Assembly: GCA_002389505.1 (NCBI GenBank)
Contig: DGPA01000041.1
Location: forward strand, 1,988-65,987
Length of the DNA stretch: 64,000 nt
Reading direction: 5' to 3'
Origin: Halieaceae bacterium UBA4452
GTDB taxonomy: Bacteria; Pseudomonadota; Gammaproteobacteria; Pseudomonadales; Halieaceae
The position numbers and the translations under genes are program-made. The notes under the pieces are model-generated. The model worked only from the letters and a program-made list of their open reading frames with translations. It did not search any database and was not told the DNA's origin. Positions 51,442 to 60,815 of the stretch are shown here, one piece after another (the first letter of the stretch is position 1; every line of letters begins with the position of its first letter).

Positions 51442-53058
51442 ATGAAGCTGTGCATGGGACAAATTAACACCTTAGTCGGTGACTGGCGGGGTAACGCTGA
51501 TAAAATTATCTCGGTGTGTCACGACGCTGCGCTGCATTCACCTCGAGCGGTCGTAGTCTTTCCTGAGTTGACCCTGAGTGGTTATCCGCCTGAAGATTTG
51601 TTATTGCGTCCAGCCGTAGCGGAACAGGCTGAGGCTATGCTCGAGCGTTTGTGCGCGGAGTTACCCGCTCATCTGTGGGTCATCGTGGGCTACCCCAAAA
51701 AGACCGCCCGTGGACTGTTCAATGCGGCGGGTGTTATTCACGATGGCGCGGTTGTGGCCGAGTATTTCAAGCAGTTCCTGCCCAACTACCAAGTATTTGA
51801 TGAGAAGCGTTATTTTACCCCTGGAGATGAGCCGTGTGTGGTTGATGTCGATGGCGTGTTACTGGGCATCACCATTTGTGAGGATATCTGGAACCCTGAA
51901 CCCGCCGCGAAGGCTAAGCGGGCGGGGGCGAGTTGTTTAATCAACTTGAACGCCTCACCTTTCCATCGAGGTAAGCGCCGTGAGCGCTGGGATTTGTTGG
52001 CTGAGCGCGCACTGGCCAATGATTTTCCTATTGTTTATGTTAACCAAGTGGGCGCACAGGATGAGCTTGTTTTCGATGGCGGCTCTTTCGCTGTCAACCC
52101 CAATGGAGAGTTAGCTGCCGCAGCGCCCGATTTTGAGGAGGGCTCATGGTGGCTGACCTTGACCACTCAGGCGGGTGTGCACATTATTGAAGGCCCTCAA
52201 GCGCAGCCCCTCGACGAGCTGGCAGCGATTTGGCAAGCCTTGGTTGTTGGTGTGCGCGATTACGTCAATAAAAACAACTTTCCCGGCGTGGTACTGGGGT
52301 TAAGCGGCGGCATTGACTCAGCCGTCACGCTGGCCATTGCGGTTGATGCCCTGGGAGCCCAGCGCGTTCATGCGCTTATGATGCCTTTTCGTTACACAGC
52401 ATCCATGTCTATTGAGGATGCAGAGGCTGAGGCGACCGCACTCGATATTGCTTATCGGTCGATTTCCATTGAGCCCCTTTATGAGAGCTTCATGGCTTCG
52501 TTGGCAGATGAGTTTGCAGGATTGTCTGCAAATATCACCGAGGAAAATTTGCAGGCCCGCTGTCGCGGGGTATTGTTGATGTCTATATCCAATAAAAAAA
52601 ATCTCCTTGTTCTCACGACCGGTAATAAGAGTGAGTTGGCGGTGGGCTATTCAACACTCTATGGGGATATGGCGGGGGGCTTTGATGCGCTCAAAGACTG
52701 TCCCAAAATGCTGGTCTATGCCTTGGCGCGCTACCGCAACACGGTGGGACAGTGCATCCCTGAGCGCGTGATTACTCGACCACCATCGGCTGAGCTGGCG
52801 CCAAATCAGGAGGATCAAGACAGCCTTCCACCCTACGAAGTACTCGATGCCATCATTGAGTGGTACGTGGAGCGAGATGCGAGCCCCGCCGATATCATCA
52901 GCCAAGGCTTTCAACCCGAGGATGTCCATCGTGTCATTCGCTTGATTGATTTAAACGAGTACAAACGCCGACAGGCGCCGGTCGGAGTGCGTATTACCCA
53001 GCGAGGCTTTGGCCGCGATCGACGCTACCCTATTACTTGGGCTTGGCGAAACAGTTGA
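51442..53058 (+). CDS. nadE: Glutamine-dependent NAD+ synthetase
   Basis: Amidates deamido-NAD to NAD with ammonia from glutamine. The 538 residues combine an N-terminal nitrilase-fold amidase (about 1-250; catalytic Glu in FPELTLSGYPPED, Lys in FKQFLPNYQ, Cys in LGITICEDIWNP) and a C-terminal synthetase (about 260-538; PP-loop LGLSGGIDSAVT, and TTGNKSELAVGYSTLYGD). Typical length of the shorter bacterial glutamine form. No other NAD gene is adjacent; it lies between divergent pilS and a peptidase gene. Confidence 0.97.
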   Translation: MKLCMGQINTLVGDWRGNADKIISVCHDAALHSPRAVVVFPELTLSGYPPEDLLLRPAVAEQAEAMLERLCAELPAHLWVIVGYPKKTARGLFNAAGVIHDGAVVAEYFKQFLPNYQVFDEKRYFTPGDEPCVVDVDGVLLGITICEDIWNPEPAAKAKRAGASCLINLNASPFHRGKRRERWDLLAERALANDFPIVYVNQVGAQDELVFDGGSFAVNPNGELAAAAPDFEEGSWWLTLTTQAGVHIIEGPQAQPLDELAAIWQALVVGVRDYVNKNNFPGVVLGLSGGIDSAVTLAIAVDALGAQRVHALMMPFRYTASMSIEDAEAEATALDIAYRSISIEPLYESFMASLADEFAGLSANITEENLQARCRGVLLMSISNKKNLLVLTTGNKSELAVGYSTLYGDMAGGFDALKDCPKMLVYALARYRNTVGQCIPERVITRPPSAELAPNQEDQDSLPPYEVLDAIIEWYVERDASPADIISQGFQPEDVHRVIRLIDLNEYKRRQAPVGVRITQRGFGRDRRYPITWAWRNS

Positions 53059-53251
53059 GCCTCTCTGCCAGTAATCGGCAGCGTTGGCAAAGCTCACCCG
53101 CCGAGTCATGGTTCGCTGAGGCGGCGTTGCTTTAGGCTCAAGTCGATAGTTTTGGTGCTATGCTCATGCTGACCGGGGCTGAGTATTTAGGCGCTGGGAT
53201 CTGTCTATTATTACGGGTACGTCACCGAGCACCAATCCACGAGGGCTGTTT

Positions 53252-54679
53252 ATGCGCTATCAACTCCGACATCGCTTGTTAGTCATACCGACCTTAGCCA
53301 GTGCTCTGTGGCTTTGTCAGCCCGCCGCTGCTGATGACACCGAGTTGCATGATTATGCCGCGCTGGCCGTTGATTTGTTGGATGATGCGATCAGTCGAGA
53401 GACTGTAGCTGGTGCTGGCAATGTGCCCGCCTATGCCGCGTCACTTGAGCAGGTTTTTTTGGCTGCTGGCTTTCCAAAGGAGCACGTAACTGTCATCCCG
53501 CATGGCGAAACTGCATCGCTGATCGTTCGCTATCTAGGCGACGGCAGTAGCGGACGCAAAGGGATCTTATTGGCTTCACACATGGACGTGGTGCCAGCCG
53601 ATCCCAAGGATTGGGAGCGTCATCCCTTTGAGCTACAAGCTGACGAGACCTTTTACTTCGGGCGAGGCGTGCTGGACAACAAGTTCGATGTGTCACTGTT
53701 GACCACGCTCTTTGTCTGGTTGAAAGCCGATGGTTTTATCCCCAACCGTGATCTTATTATTGCCTTCACCGGTGATGAGGAGTCCTACCAAGCGACGGTG
53801 GACATGTTAACCCGGGACCATCGGGCGTTGATCGATGCCGAATTTGCACTGGTCGTTGACGGGGGTGGGGGTGCCCTTGACGATGACGGACGGGGCTTTC
53901 AATACCAAGTGGGATTCGCAGAAAAAACCTATGCGACTTTCAGTATGACCGCTCGAAATCAAGGCGGACACAGCTCTATGCCTCGACCTGACAATGCCAT
54001 ATTTGATATTGCCCATGCTATTCGACGCCTTGAGGCTCACCAATTTGCAGTCGAAAGCAACGAAATTACGCGCACCTATTTTGCTCGCACAGCGCCTTTT
54101 CTGGACAACGACGTGGGCGCCGCCATGGCACGTTTTGCTATCAACCCTCGTGATCCCTCGGCGATAGCGCGCCTCAGTGCGCAGCCTGAGTATGTCGGTA
54201 CGCTAGGTACTACTTGCATTCCCACTATGCTCAAGGCGGGTCACGCCGAAAATGCGCTGCCCCGCTCGGCAACCGCAACGGTGAACTGTCGAATTTTTCC
54301 GGGCAACAAGGTGGCAGACGTTATGAGGGAGCTACAGCAGGTAGCCGCTAACCCTGCGCTGGAATGGGCCGTAGTAGGGAAGCCGGTAGCCAGTGATACC
54401 TCCCCCTATAACGTCGAGCTGATGGATGCCGTAGACGCTTCGCTGAGTCAGCTTTACCCTGGGGTTCCGGTCATTCCTAAAATGATATCGGGCACCACTG
54501 ACGGCGCGTATTTTCGTGCGGCCGGCATTCCAAGCTACAGTCTGACAGGCATTTTCCTTAATCCCGCCGATAGTTTTGCCCATGGGCTCAACGAGCGGGT
54601 ACGCAAAGACAGCATTGAAGAATCGCTGATCTTTTGGCGCTCCATGATAGCTGAGCTGGCCGCAGGAGAAGGGCTGTAA
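53252..54679 (+). CDS. Secreted M20 family metallopeptidase
   Basis: Zinc-dependent amino- or carboxypeptidase/deacylase of 475 residues with a signal peptide (about 1-27, cleavage after PAAA). Metal ligands of the M20 family appear in ASHMDVVPA, RGVLDNKFDV, the catalytic Glu in TGDEES, and the C-terminal FAHGLNER; the dimerisation domain includes NQGGHSSMPRPDNA. Fits the carboxypeptidase/dipeptidase group (M20/M25/M40); the substrate is not predictable. Single gene, convergent with the esterase operon. Confidence 0.9.
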   Translation: MRYQLRHRLLVIPTLASALWLCQPAAADDTELHDYAALAVDLLDDAISRETVAGAGNVPAYAASLEQVFLAAGFPKEHVTVIPHGETASLIVRYLGDGSSGRKGILLASHMDVVPADPKDWERHPFELQADETFYFGRGVLDNKFDVSLLTTLFVWLKADGFIPNRDLIIAFTGDEESYQATVDMLTRDHRALIDAEFALVVDGGGGALDDDGRGFQYQVGFAEKTYATFSMTARNQGGHSSMPRPDNAIFDIAHAIRRLEAHQFAVESNEITRTYFARTAPFLDNDVGAAMARFAINPRDPSAIARLSAQPEYVGTLGTTCIPTMLKAGHAENALPRSATATVNCRIFPGNKVADVMRELQQVAANPALEWAVVGKPVASDTSPYNVELMDAVDASLSQLYPGVPVIPKMISGTTDGAYFRAAGIPSYSLTGIFLNPADSFAHGLNERVRKDSIEESLIFWRSMIAELAAGEGL

Positions 54680-54696
54680 GTCCTATGCTAGCAAGG

Positions 54697-56250
54697 TCAG
54701 TGGCTTGCCAGTAAGTTGCACAAAGCGCGATCAGGGTGGGCTGACACGGCAGCGGCTTGATCGAAGATCATGGTGGGCTGCTGGTCGGACCACGCTGGCC
54801 ACGCCGGGCCTGTGGCACTGCTAGGTACCTGCTCGGCGATAAACGCTGACCAATAATCGACAATACTCGCGGTCAACGCGGTATCAGCCGGTGCCGATGG
54901 CAGCCACGCATCGTGCCGATCAAAGACATACGGTAGCTCAGCGCCGTGGTAAGCGCCGATGGCTTCAAAGCCGGGCCGGATGCGATCGAATCGATACACC
55001 CAAGCACGACCCCCCGACTGGTGAACAAGGGAAGCCAATCGCAGCGAGGGACATAGGAAGTCGGTGGCCGTACTGAGCTGATTTATTTTCTCTTTGTCAC
55101 CCTTGAAGGGCTTGAGATAATCTACCATCCGTTGTCTTTTCTTCGTGGAAAACTGAGCAGTCAGGTAGTTTTCTATTTGATCATGGGGCTCGACGTACAT
55201 CAGGCTTTCATGGACGTTGCTGCCAATAATCATAGTGAGAGGTGGCATGCGCTTTTCGATTGCCAGGGTCTTTAACGTGTCCGGCAGGCTTTCTGGATCT
55301 TCGATTGGATCGAACTGAAAGTTGGCGTAGACGCTTTGTGACGCCTTCATGAGCGCCTCCGCAGGCACCTGTCGTAGCTGAGTCAGCGTGGCATCGGCTC
55401 CCAGAAGCGCCTCAGCCAGTAGGGTGCCGCGCTGGCTGGCCTCAGCGGGGCTGGGTGTGCCGTCGAGGGGCCATCCGCCACTTTGGTGGATGACGCCGCT
55501 CACCCGCCCTTGGCTCAAAGGCGATATCGCGAGATGTAAGGCATTGGTGGCCCCAGATGACTCCCCGGCAATCGTTATGCGTGTGGGATCACCACCAAAT
55601 TGAGCGATGTGTTGATAGACCCAGTCAAGACTCATGGCCAAGTCATGTAACGCTGGATTCTCAAGGTCCATATCCGGGTGGCTCAGCCAGCCAAAGACCC
55701 CCAGTCGGTAGGCGACGGTCACGACGATCAGCCCTTTTTTCACCAAGGATTGGCCATGATAGTTGGGCTCGTAGCTCCAACCTCCGGTGTTTGACCCACC
55801 ATGAATAAATAGCAGTACAGGCCGAGGTCCCTCGGCCGCTAAGTCGGTCCAAATATTTAAATACAGGCAATCTTCTGAATAGCTTGGCCCAGTCATTGCT
55901 GCAGGATTAATACCGACTCGCCGCATCATACCGTGATACCACGCCAGTCCACTCCCCGACTGCATGCAGGCAGGCGCAAACGCGCTGGCATCGCGATCAC
56001 CGGGGCTAAACTGCCAGGGTTGGGGTCGGTGCCAGCGCCGATCGCCCACCGGCGCTTGCGCATAGGGGATGCCTTGGAATGACGCGACCCCGTTGGCATC
56101 TTGCCGGCCGACAAAGGTAGTGGCCTCTACGGTGATGCGAGGGTCACGGACCTCATCGTTTGCCTGGGCATGCGTGGCAAGCACTAAGGTCAAAGCCACT
56201 GACCCAAGCATGGACATTAGTCGTTGGAAGTGATGTCGATCACTACGCAT
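54697..56250 (-). CDS. Secreted type B carboxylesterase (cholinesterase family)
   Basis: Alpha/beta-hydrolase of 517 residues with a signal peptide (n-region MRSDRHHFQRL, then a hydrophobic core, cleavage after AQA near 30). The nucleophile elbow is IAGESSGATN (GESSG), the oxyanion block is LLFIHGGSNTGG, the substrate block SEDCLYLNIW is typical of the type B family, and the His is in GAYHGAELPYVF. The family includes cholinesterases and para-nitrobenzyl esterases. It overlaps the preceding reductase gene by 34 bases if GTG/ATG 56250 is used; ATG 56217 (TAATG overlap) is the alternative. Last gene of the BCCT-SDR-MDR-esterase operon, so an ester of the transported compound is a reasonable guess. 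Confidence 0.88.
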   Translation of the reverse strand: MRSDRHHFQRLMSMLGSVALTLVLATHAQANDEVRDPRITVEATTFVGRQDANGVASFQGIPYAQAPVGDRRWHRPQPWQFSPGDRDASAFAPACMQSGSGLAWYHGMMRRVGINPAAMTGPSYSEDCLYLNIWTDLAAEGPRPVLLFIHGGSNTGGWSYEPNYHGQSLVKKGLIVVTVAYRLGVFGWLSHPDMDLENPALHDLAMSLDWVYQHIAQFGGDPTRITIAGESSGATNALHLAISPLSQGRVSGVIHQSGGWPLDGTPSPAEASQRGTLLAEALLGADATLTQLRQVPAEALMKASQSVYANFQFDPIEDPESLPDTLKTLAIEKRMPPLTMIIGSNVHESLMYVEPHDQIENYLTAQFSTKKRQRMVDYLKPFKGDKEKINQLSTATDFLCPSLRLASLVHQSGGRAWVYRFDRIRPGFEAIGAYHGAELPYVFDRHDAWLPSAPADTALTASIVDYWSAFIAEQVPSSATGPAWPAWSDQQPTMIFDQAAAVSAHPDRALCNLLASH

Positions 56251-57212
56251 CCTTTTGCCGCTCCTTGCTCGATGATTTCATGGGCTTTAGGCAGGTCTTT
56301 AAAGGGTAGAACTGCCGCTACCCGGTGCTGTAATCCGTCTCGCCGTAGAAGCGCCTGAGTGTCGGCTATGGCCCGCTCTTTGGCGTCTTCAGGCATATCG
56401 TAGACAATCACCAACCGCAGGGTTAAATCCATGAACATCATGGTCCGGAAGGGCAGGGTGGGTTCAGGTACTTGCGAACTGCCATAGCTGACGATGGTGC
56501 CGCCAACCCGAATGCACGTGAGCATATCGGGTAAGTTTGCGCCGAACTCGGCATCAATCACTCGATCTATTTTGCTGCCGCCGGTGTGTTCAAGGAGTTG
56601 CGTCGCCCAGTCGGGATCACGATGATTGACCACGGCGATGGCGCCGGCCTCACGACAGAGTGTGGCATCGGTGTCATTACTCGCGGTAGCTACGATGTTG
56701 GCACCAAAATGCTGTGCCCATTGAATAGCATAAAAACCCACCCGACCCGCGCCGCCGGTCACCAATAGCCACTGACCGTTTACCGGTCCGTCGGCACTGA
56801 CGCAGCGGTGAGCGGTGAGTATAGGAATACCAATGCAGGCGCCGACGTTATAACTGACGCTCGCCGGTAACACCGGCGCGCGCTCGGAAGGCAGGCAGAC
56901 AAATTCAGCAGCGGTACCGAAAGCTCGGTTATGCTGTGCTTGATATACAAAAACGCGCTCGCCCATGCGATGACTGGCGATGCCTGAACCTAGAGCGACG
57001 ATTTCGCCTGCACCATCACTGTGGGGGATAATAAAGCCGTCGTTGACTAGATCGGGAAAAGCACCCGCGCGTTTTTTTACATCTGAGGGATTGACGGCAC
57101 TGCTGTAAAGACGGACCAATACCTCGCCCGCTGCGGGCGTTGGTGTGTCGACGTCGCGCCCGGCCAGTACCTGGTCAGCGGGCCCAAAACGGTCAAAACA
57201 AAAGGCTTTCAT
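56217..57212 (-). CDS. Zinc-type/quinone-type MDR oxidoreductase
   Basis: Medium-chain dehydrogenase/reductase of 331 residues, NADPH:quinone reductase group. The N-terminal catalytic domain has SSAVNPSDVKKR and HSDGAGEIVALG; the Rossmann domain has VTGGAGRVGFYAIQWAQHFGA with the AxxGxxG-like turn, and no zinc-binding Cys cluster is seen, which fits the zinc-free quinone-reductase branch. Lies 80 bases after the SDR gene and overlaps the esterase. Substrate unknown. Confidence 0.86.
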   Translation of the reverse strand: MKAFCFDRFGPADQVLAGRDVDTPTPAAGEVLVRLYSSAVNPSDVKKRAGAFPDLVNDGFIIPHSDGAGEIVALGSGIASHRMGERVFVYQAQHNRAFGTAAEFVCLPSERAPVLPASVSYNVGACIGIPILTAHRCVSADGPVNGQWLLVTGGAGRVGFYAIQWAQHFGANIVATASNDTDATLCREAGAIAVVNHRDPDWATQLLEHTGGSKIDRVIDAEFGANLPDMLTCIRVGGTIVSYGSSQVPEPTLPFRTMMFMDLTLRLVIVYDMPEDAKERAIADTQALLRRDGLQHRVAAVLPFKDLPKAHEIIEQGAAKGCVVIDITSND

Positions 57213-57292
57213 AGGCTGGCTCCGCTAACCGACGTGACGTGTGTTTGTACCGATGACTGCTGCATGGTGACTATCGACATTGAACTATTTCC

Positions 57293-58081
57293 TCACGGCG
57301 CTAGGGTATGGTCAGCCAGCGTCTCAGTATGGCCGTCTATCGCGATGGCTTGGCCAGAGATATTTCGGCCGGCTTCACTGATTAAAAAACACACCATGGC
57401 AGCAATGTCGTCAGTTTCTACAAAGCGGTTGAGTGAGTTTTGTCCTTCGTAGACTTGGCGCAGTTGCTGTGTCGATATCCCTCGCGCGAGGGCGTCTTGT
57501 TGGATGACCCGATCAATACGCGGACCATTGACGGCGCCTGGGCAGAGCGCATTGGCGCGAATATTCCAAGCGCCCAGCTCCATCGCCCAGGTTTTTGCTA
57601 ACCCTATAGCCGCCCATTTTGACGCCACGTAGGGCGATCGAAAGGGACAGCCCCCCAGGCCTGCATTTGAAGACATATTGATTATGGCGCCGCTGCGCTG
57701 TTGCTTCATTAGCGGGATCGCTAGCCGGGTAAGATAGAACATACTGTTAAGGTTGATATCAATGGTCTGCTGCCAGTCGGTAACGTTGATGTCCTCTACA
57801 GGTCCAATCGGACCCGCCACTCCGGCGTTATTGACCAACACATCAAGACGGTCAAAGGCTTGCTTAAAGCTGTCGAACGCAGTGTCGATTTGCTGCGAAT
57901 CAGCAACGTTGCAGACTACCGCCGCGCGCTCACCGAACTCTGCGCGAAAGGCGTGAACAGAGGTTTCATTACTGTCCATCGTAAAGACCGAGTAGCCCTC
58001 AGCGACTAAAGATCGAGCCACTGCCAGTCCGATGCCTGAGGCGGCGGCCGATATCAATGCGACGGGTCTAGGATCAGCCAT
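57293..58081 (-). CDS. Short-chain dehydrogenase/reductase
   Basis: Classical SDR of 262 residues. Cofactor motif is SAAASGIGLAVA, with Asp in FTMDSNE at the end of the second strand suggesting NAD preference. NNAG, the catalytic Ser (INMSSNAG), YVASK and PGAVNG are all present. Starts 24 bases after the BCCT stop, so the transporter and the dehydrogenase share a transcript. It may oxidise a hydroxyl on the imported compound. Confidence 0.9.
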   Translation of the reverse strand: MADPRPVALISAAASGIGLAVARSLVAEGYSVFTMDSNETSVHAFRAEFGERAAVVCNVADSQQIDTAFDSFKQAFDRLDVLVNNAGVAGPIGPVEDINVTDWQQTIDINLNSMFYLTRLAIPLMKQQRSGAIINMSSNAGLGGCPFRSPYVASKWAAIGLAKTWAMELGAWNIRANALCPGAVNGPRIDRVIQQDALARGISTQQLRQVYEGQNSLNRFVETDDIAAMVCFLISEAGRNISGQAIAIDGHTETLADHTLAP

Positions 58082-58105
58082 GGTGGCATGCCAACGCGTT
58101 ATGCA

Positions 58106-59623
58106 TTAGGGCTTACCATCCCTATGGACGAGGGGCACATCAGCATGCAGCGATTTTAGCAGCCCTGTTCCGGCGAGCCAAAACGTCAATACCAGCGGCA
58201 ATGACACCACGAGAACGGCGGTCTGTGCCTCGCGGATACCTCCTGCGAACATCAATCCTATGGGCAATACTGCCACGGCAATCGCCCAAAAAAGTCGATG
58301 CCAGCGGGGTGGATCGTCGTTAGGATGCATGGCTTGGGTAGCGCTTGCGGCGAGCGTATAGGATGCACTGTCATAGGTCGTCGCACAAAAAATGATCGAC
58401 ACCAGGCAAAATAGCGCGATAACGAGTCCGGACATCGGTAGGGTATTCAAGCCCGCCACCATCGCGGCACTACCGTTGGTGTCGTTCATAATGCCAATGA
58501 CGTCCAGCTCACCACTAAATTGTAAACCTAGGCTGTGATTACCCAATAATAGAAAGAATAGCCAACAACCCAAGGATCCGAGTACTAACATGCCAAAAAC
58601 GACTTCTCGCATCGATCGCCCTCGGGAGATGCGGGTAACGAACAGACCGACAAAGGGGCCGTAAGCAATCCACCAAGCCCAGTAGAACACCGTCCAATCT
58701 TCGACAAACCCCGAGTCACCAAGAGGGTCAGTCCAAAAGGTCATGGCCATAAAATGTTGCAGTAAATGCCCTACCGAGCTGACCGCCATCCGCAGCAAAA
58801 ACAAGGTGTCACCTGCGAATAAAATAAACACTAAAAAGACAAAGGCCAAGATGACATTGGCATTACTGAGTCGGCGGATGCCCTTATCGAGCCCGAGCCA
58901 CACGCTGGTACCAAACAACAGCACACAAATAGCGACCACGGCGAGCTCCAAGGCAAAGCTTTCTGGTATGGCGGTCAATCGTGATATTAATGCAGAAATC
59001 AGCGGCGTCGAAAAGCCTAGCGAACTCCCTGCACCGCCAATCAGTGCGACCATGAAAAAACCATCCATACATCGTGCGGGTAAGGAGGTTTCCCCCCCTT
59101 TAAACCAGTAGTGCCCCGCCGTGCTGTACTTAAGTTTTGCTACGCCTCGAACATAGAAAGGGTAGGCAATGGCCAGCGTTGGTAAGCAATAAATCGCCCA
59201 GGCAATAATGCCCCAGTGATGGAGACCATAGGAAGCGGCCCACTGATAGGCATCGTCACTATAAGGCTCTGCTGCGAAGGGGGGCTGTTGTACATAATAG
59301 GCCCACTCGATACCACTCCAGTACATCAACCCGGCACCGATACCGGCGGCAAACAGCATGGCAAACCAGCTGAGATTAGTGAACTCGGGATCTCCCTCCC
59401 CAAGACGGATGTGGCCGTAGCGGCTGAAGGCAATATACGTCACTGTTAGAAAGGCCGCGGCACCGGTGACGATGTAAAACCAGCCAAAGGTTTGCGCTAT
59501 CCAAGCGTAGGCAGTCTGTAAGGCGGCAGCACTGACCGCAGGGAACATCAGCAAGGGAATCGCGAGGGCCAACAATACCGCGAGTGTTAAGGAAAAATTA
59601 ACTTTGTCGACTTGCGGTGTCAT
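58106..59623 (-). CDS. BCCT family betaine/carnitine/choline transporter
   Basis: Inner-membrane secondary transporter with 12 helices, 505 residues from ATG 59623 (MTPQVDKVNFSLT). Family blocks are AGIGAGLMYWSGIEWAYY, the aromatic binding-site region WTVFYWAWWIAYGPFVGLFVTRISRGRSMREV, and FCATTYDSASYTLA. AGGAG lies about eight bases upstream. It lacks a long regulatory C-terminal tail, so metabolic uptake is likelier than osmotic sensing. First gene of an operon with SDR, MDR and esterase genes. Known BCCT substrates are glycine betaine, choline, carnitine and DMSP; which one is unknown here. Confidence 0.94.
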   Translation of the reverse strand: MTPQVDKVNFSLTLAVLLALAIPLLMFPAVSAAALQTAYAWIAQTFGWFYIVTGAAAFLTVTYIAFSRYGHIRLGEGDPEFTNLSWFAMLFAAGIGAGLMYWSGIEWAYYVQQPPFAAEPYSDDAYQWAASYGLHHWGIIAWAIYCLPTLAIAYPFYVRGVAKLKYSTAGHYWFKGGETSLPARCMDGFFMVALIGGAGSSLGFSTPLISALISRLTAIPESFALELAVVAICVLLFGTSVWLGLDKGIRRLSNANVILAFVFLVFILFAGDTLFLLRMAVSSVGHLLQHFMAMTFWTDPLGDSGFVEDWTVFYWAWWIAYGPFVGLFVTRISRGRSMREVVFGMLVLGSLGCWLFFLLLGNHSLGLQFSGELDVIGIMNDTNGSAAMVAGLNTLPMSGLVIALFCLVSIIFCATTYDSASYTLAASATQAMHPNDDPPRWHRLFWAIAVAVLPIGLMFAGGIREAQTAVLVVSLPLVLTFWLAGTGLLKSLHADVPLVHRDGKP

Positions 59624-60016
59624 TCCATGATGCTCCTGTTCATCGTTGGCTTCGGGAGATCCACAGCGGCGCGCGATGACCCGCGTTTGGCGCAAAGAAT
59701 AGCATTAAAAACTCTGAGCAATTCACTTATTCCTTCAGCAGATAGTATGCCAGAGTGACTCCAGAATAGAGGAGTTGATGGCCGTGCAAATGCGCATCCT
59801 TTCGGGTATCCAGTACCGAAAGGAACCGTCGGCAGTCGCGGTTATCAAGACCGGTAATGGTTTATTCTCCTTAACTCTCGCCAGTACCAACACCCTGTTG
59901 CCCGCGGGGTGATGGTAGATTGAAGTGTATTGAACCGCGGTAGCACCTAATCCTTGGGATGGGATACTGCGGCTAACACAGGTAAAGTAGAGCATAATGA
60001 TCGGAGAGATGTTCCA
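59624..60016. other. 393-base divergent regulatory region between BCCT operon and oxygenase gene
   Basis: No convincing gene. It must hold promoters for the leftward BCCT operon and the rightward PhyH gene. The strongest structural signal is the inverted repeat at 59798-59823. A leftward open frame of up to 164 codons crosses the region and the start of the PhyH gene antisense, but matches no family and has no ribosome site. Confidence 0.5.
59798..59823 (+). promoter_or_regulatory. 8-bp perfect inverted repeat, candidate operator
   Basis: CCTTTCGG-(10 bases)-CCGAAAGG, arms 59798-59805 and 59816-59823. No T-run follows on either strand, so it is less likely a terminator than an operator or RNA hairpin between the two divergent units. 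Confidence 0.4.
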
Positions 60017-60808
60017 ATGATTCCACGATTTCAGGCCGATGCTGGTGATCAGCAGTGTGCGGATGCGCTGGCGACGATGGGCGCCGTTATTGTCGAGTCG
60101 GTACTCGATGAGGCATTGATAGACGCCTTTACTGCCGACATACAGCCCACCTTTGATGAACAGGGATATTTGTTCAAAAATGAGTTCAACGGCTACCAAA
60201 CCCACCGTATTGGTGGTGTTGCCAATCACTCCCAGTACTTCGCAGAGATACTGGCTAACGCCAAGGTTTTGGCTGTAGCTGAGGCTATTCTACGACCTCA
60301 CTGTGAATGTATTCAGGTGGGCAGCACCACCGCTATTGAAATTCTTCCGGGTGAAAAAGCTCAGGTATTGCACCGGGATGACTCTATTTATCCCATAGAC
60401 TTGTTGCCTTTTGAATTGCAAGTATCGGCACTCTGGGCTCTGGATGATTTCACTGAAGAAAACGGTGCGACGCGTGTGGTCGCTGGCACCGATCGAGTCA
60501 CCGACGCAACGACGGGAGAAGCTTGGCATACTGACTCGGCGATCATGCCCAAGGGATCGTTGGTTATGTATCTGGGTTCCACACTCCATGGTGGAGGCGC
60601 CAATCACAGTTCGCAGCATCGGCGCGCGGTAGTTAACACGTATTGCTTGGGGTGGCTGCGCCAGGAAGAAAATCAGTATCTGACTCTGCCTCAGGCCGTT
60701 GTCGGCCAGCAGTCAGAGGCGGTTCGACGCTTATTAGGTTTTCAATCCCACGGCACCGGTCTTGGTCTGTGGCCCCAAGACCCTGATGATCTGTGGTTCG
60801 ACTCCTGA
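60017..60808 (+). CDS. Phytanoyl-CoA dioxygenase (PhyH) family Fe(II)/2-oxoglutarate oxygenase
   Basis: Non-haem iron oxygenase of 263 residues that should couple 2-oxoglutarate decarboxylation to hydroxylation of a small molecule. Iron ligands are His119 and Asp121 in VLHRDDS and His191 in TLHGGGANHS; Arg202/Arg203 can bind 2-oxoglutarate. ATG 60017 is preceded by GGAGAG. Members act on phytanoyl-CoA, ectoine, or other substrates; none can be assigned. It is divergent from the BCCT operon and eight bases upstream of an unknown membrane protein gene, so the two are likely one transcript. Confidence 0.85.
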   Translation: MIPRFQADAGDQQCADALATMGAVIVESVLDEALIDAFTADIQPTFDEQGYLFKNEFNGYQTHRIGGVANHSQYFAEILANAKVLAVAEAILRPHCECIQVGSTTAIEILPGEKAQVLHRDDSIYPIDLLPFELQVSALWALDDFTEENGATRVVAGTDRVTDATTGEAWHTDSAIMPKGSLVMYLGSTLHGGGANHSSQHRRAVVNTYCLGWLRQEENQYLTLPQAVVGQQSEAVRRLLGFQSHGTGLGLWPQDPDDLWFDS

Positions 60809-60815
60809 CCGTTAA

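Noticed and set aside
53055..53141. Possible class II tRNA (87 bases with 7-8 bp closing stem)
   Set aside because: No T-arm with TTC loop next to the 3' acceptor strand, no proper D-arm, no CCA; reported only as nested repeats.
59735..60229. Leftward 164-codon frame opposite the PhyH gene start
   Set aside because: Half of it is antisense to a well-supported gene, there is no ribosome site, and no family match was recognised; kept only as a remark in the intergenic entry.
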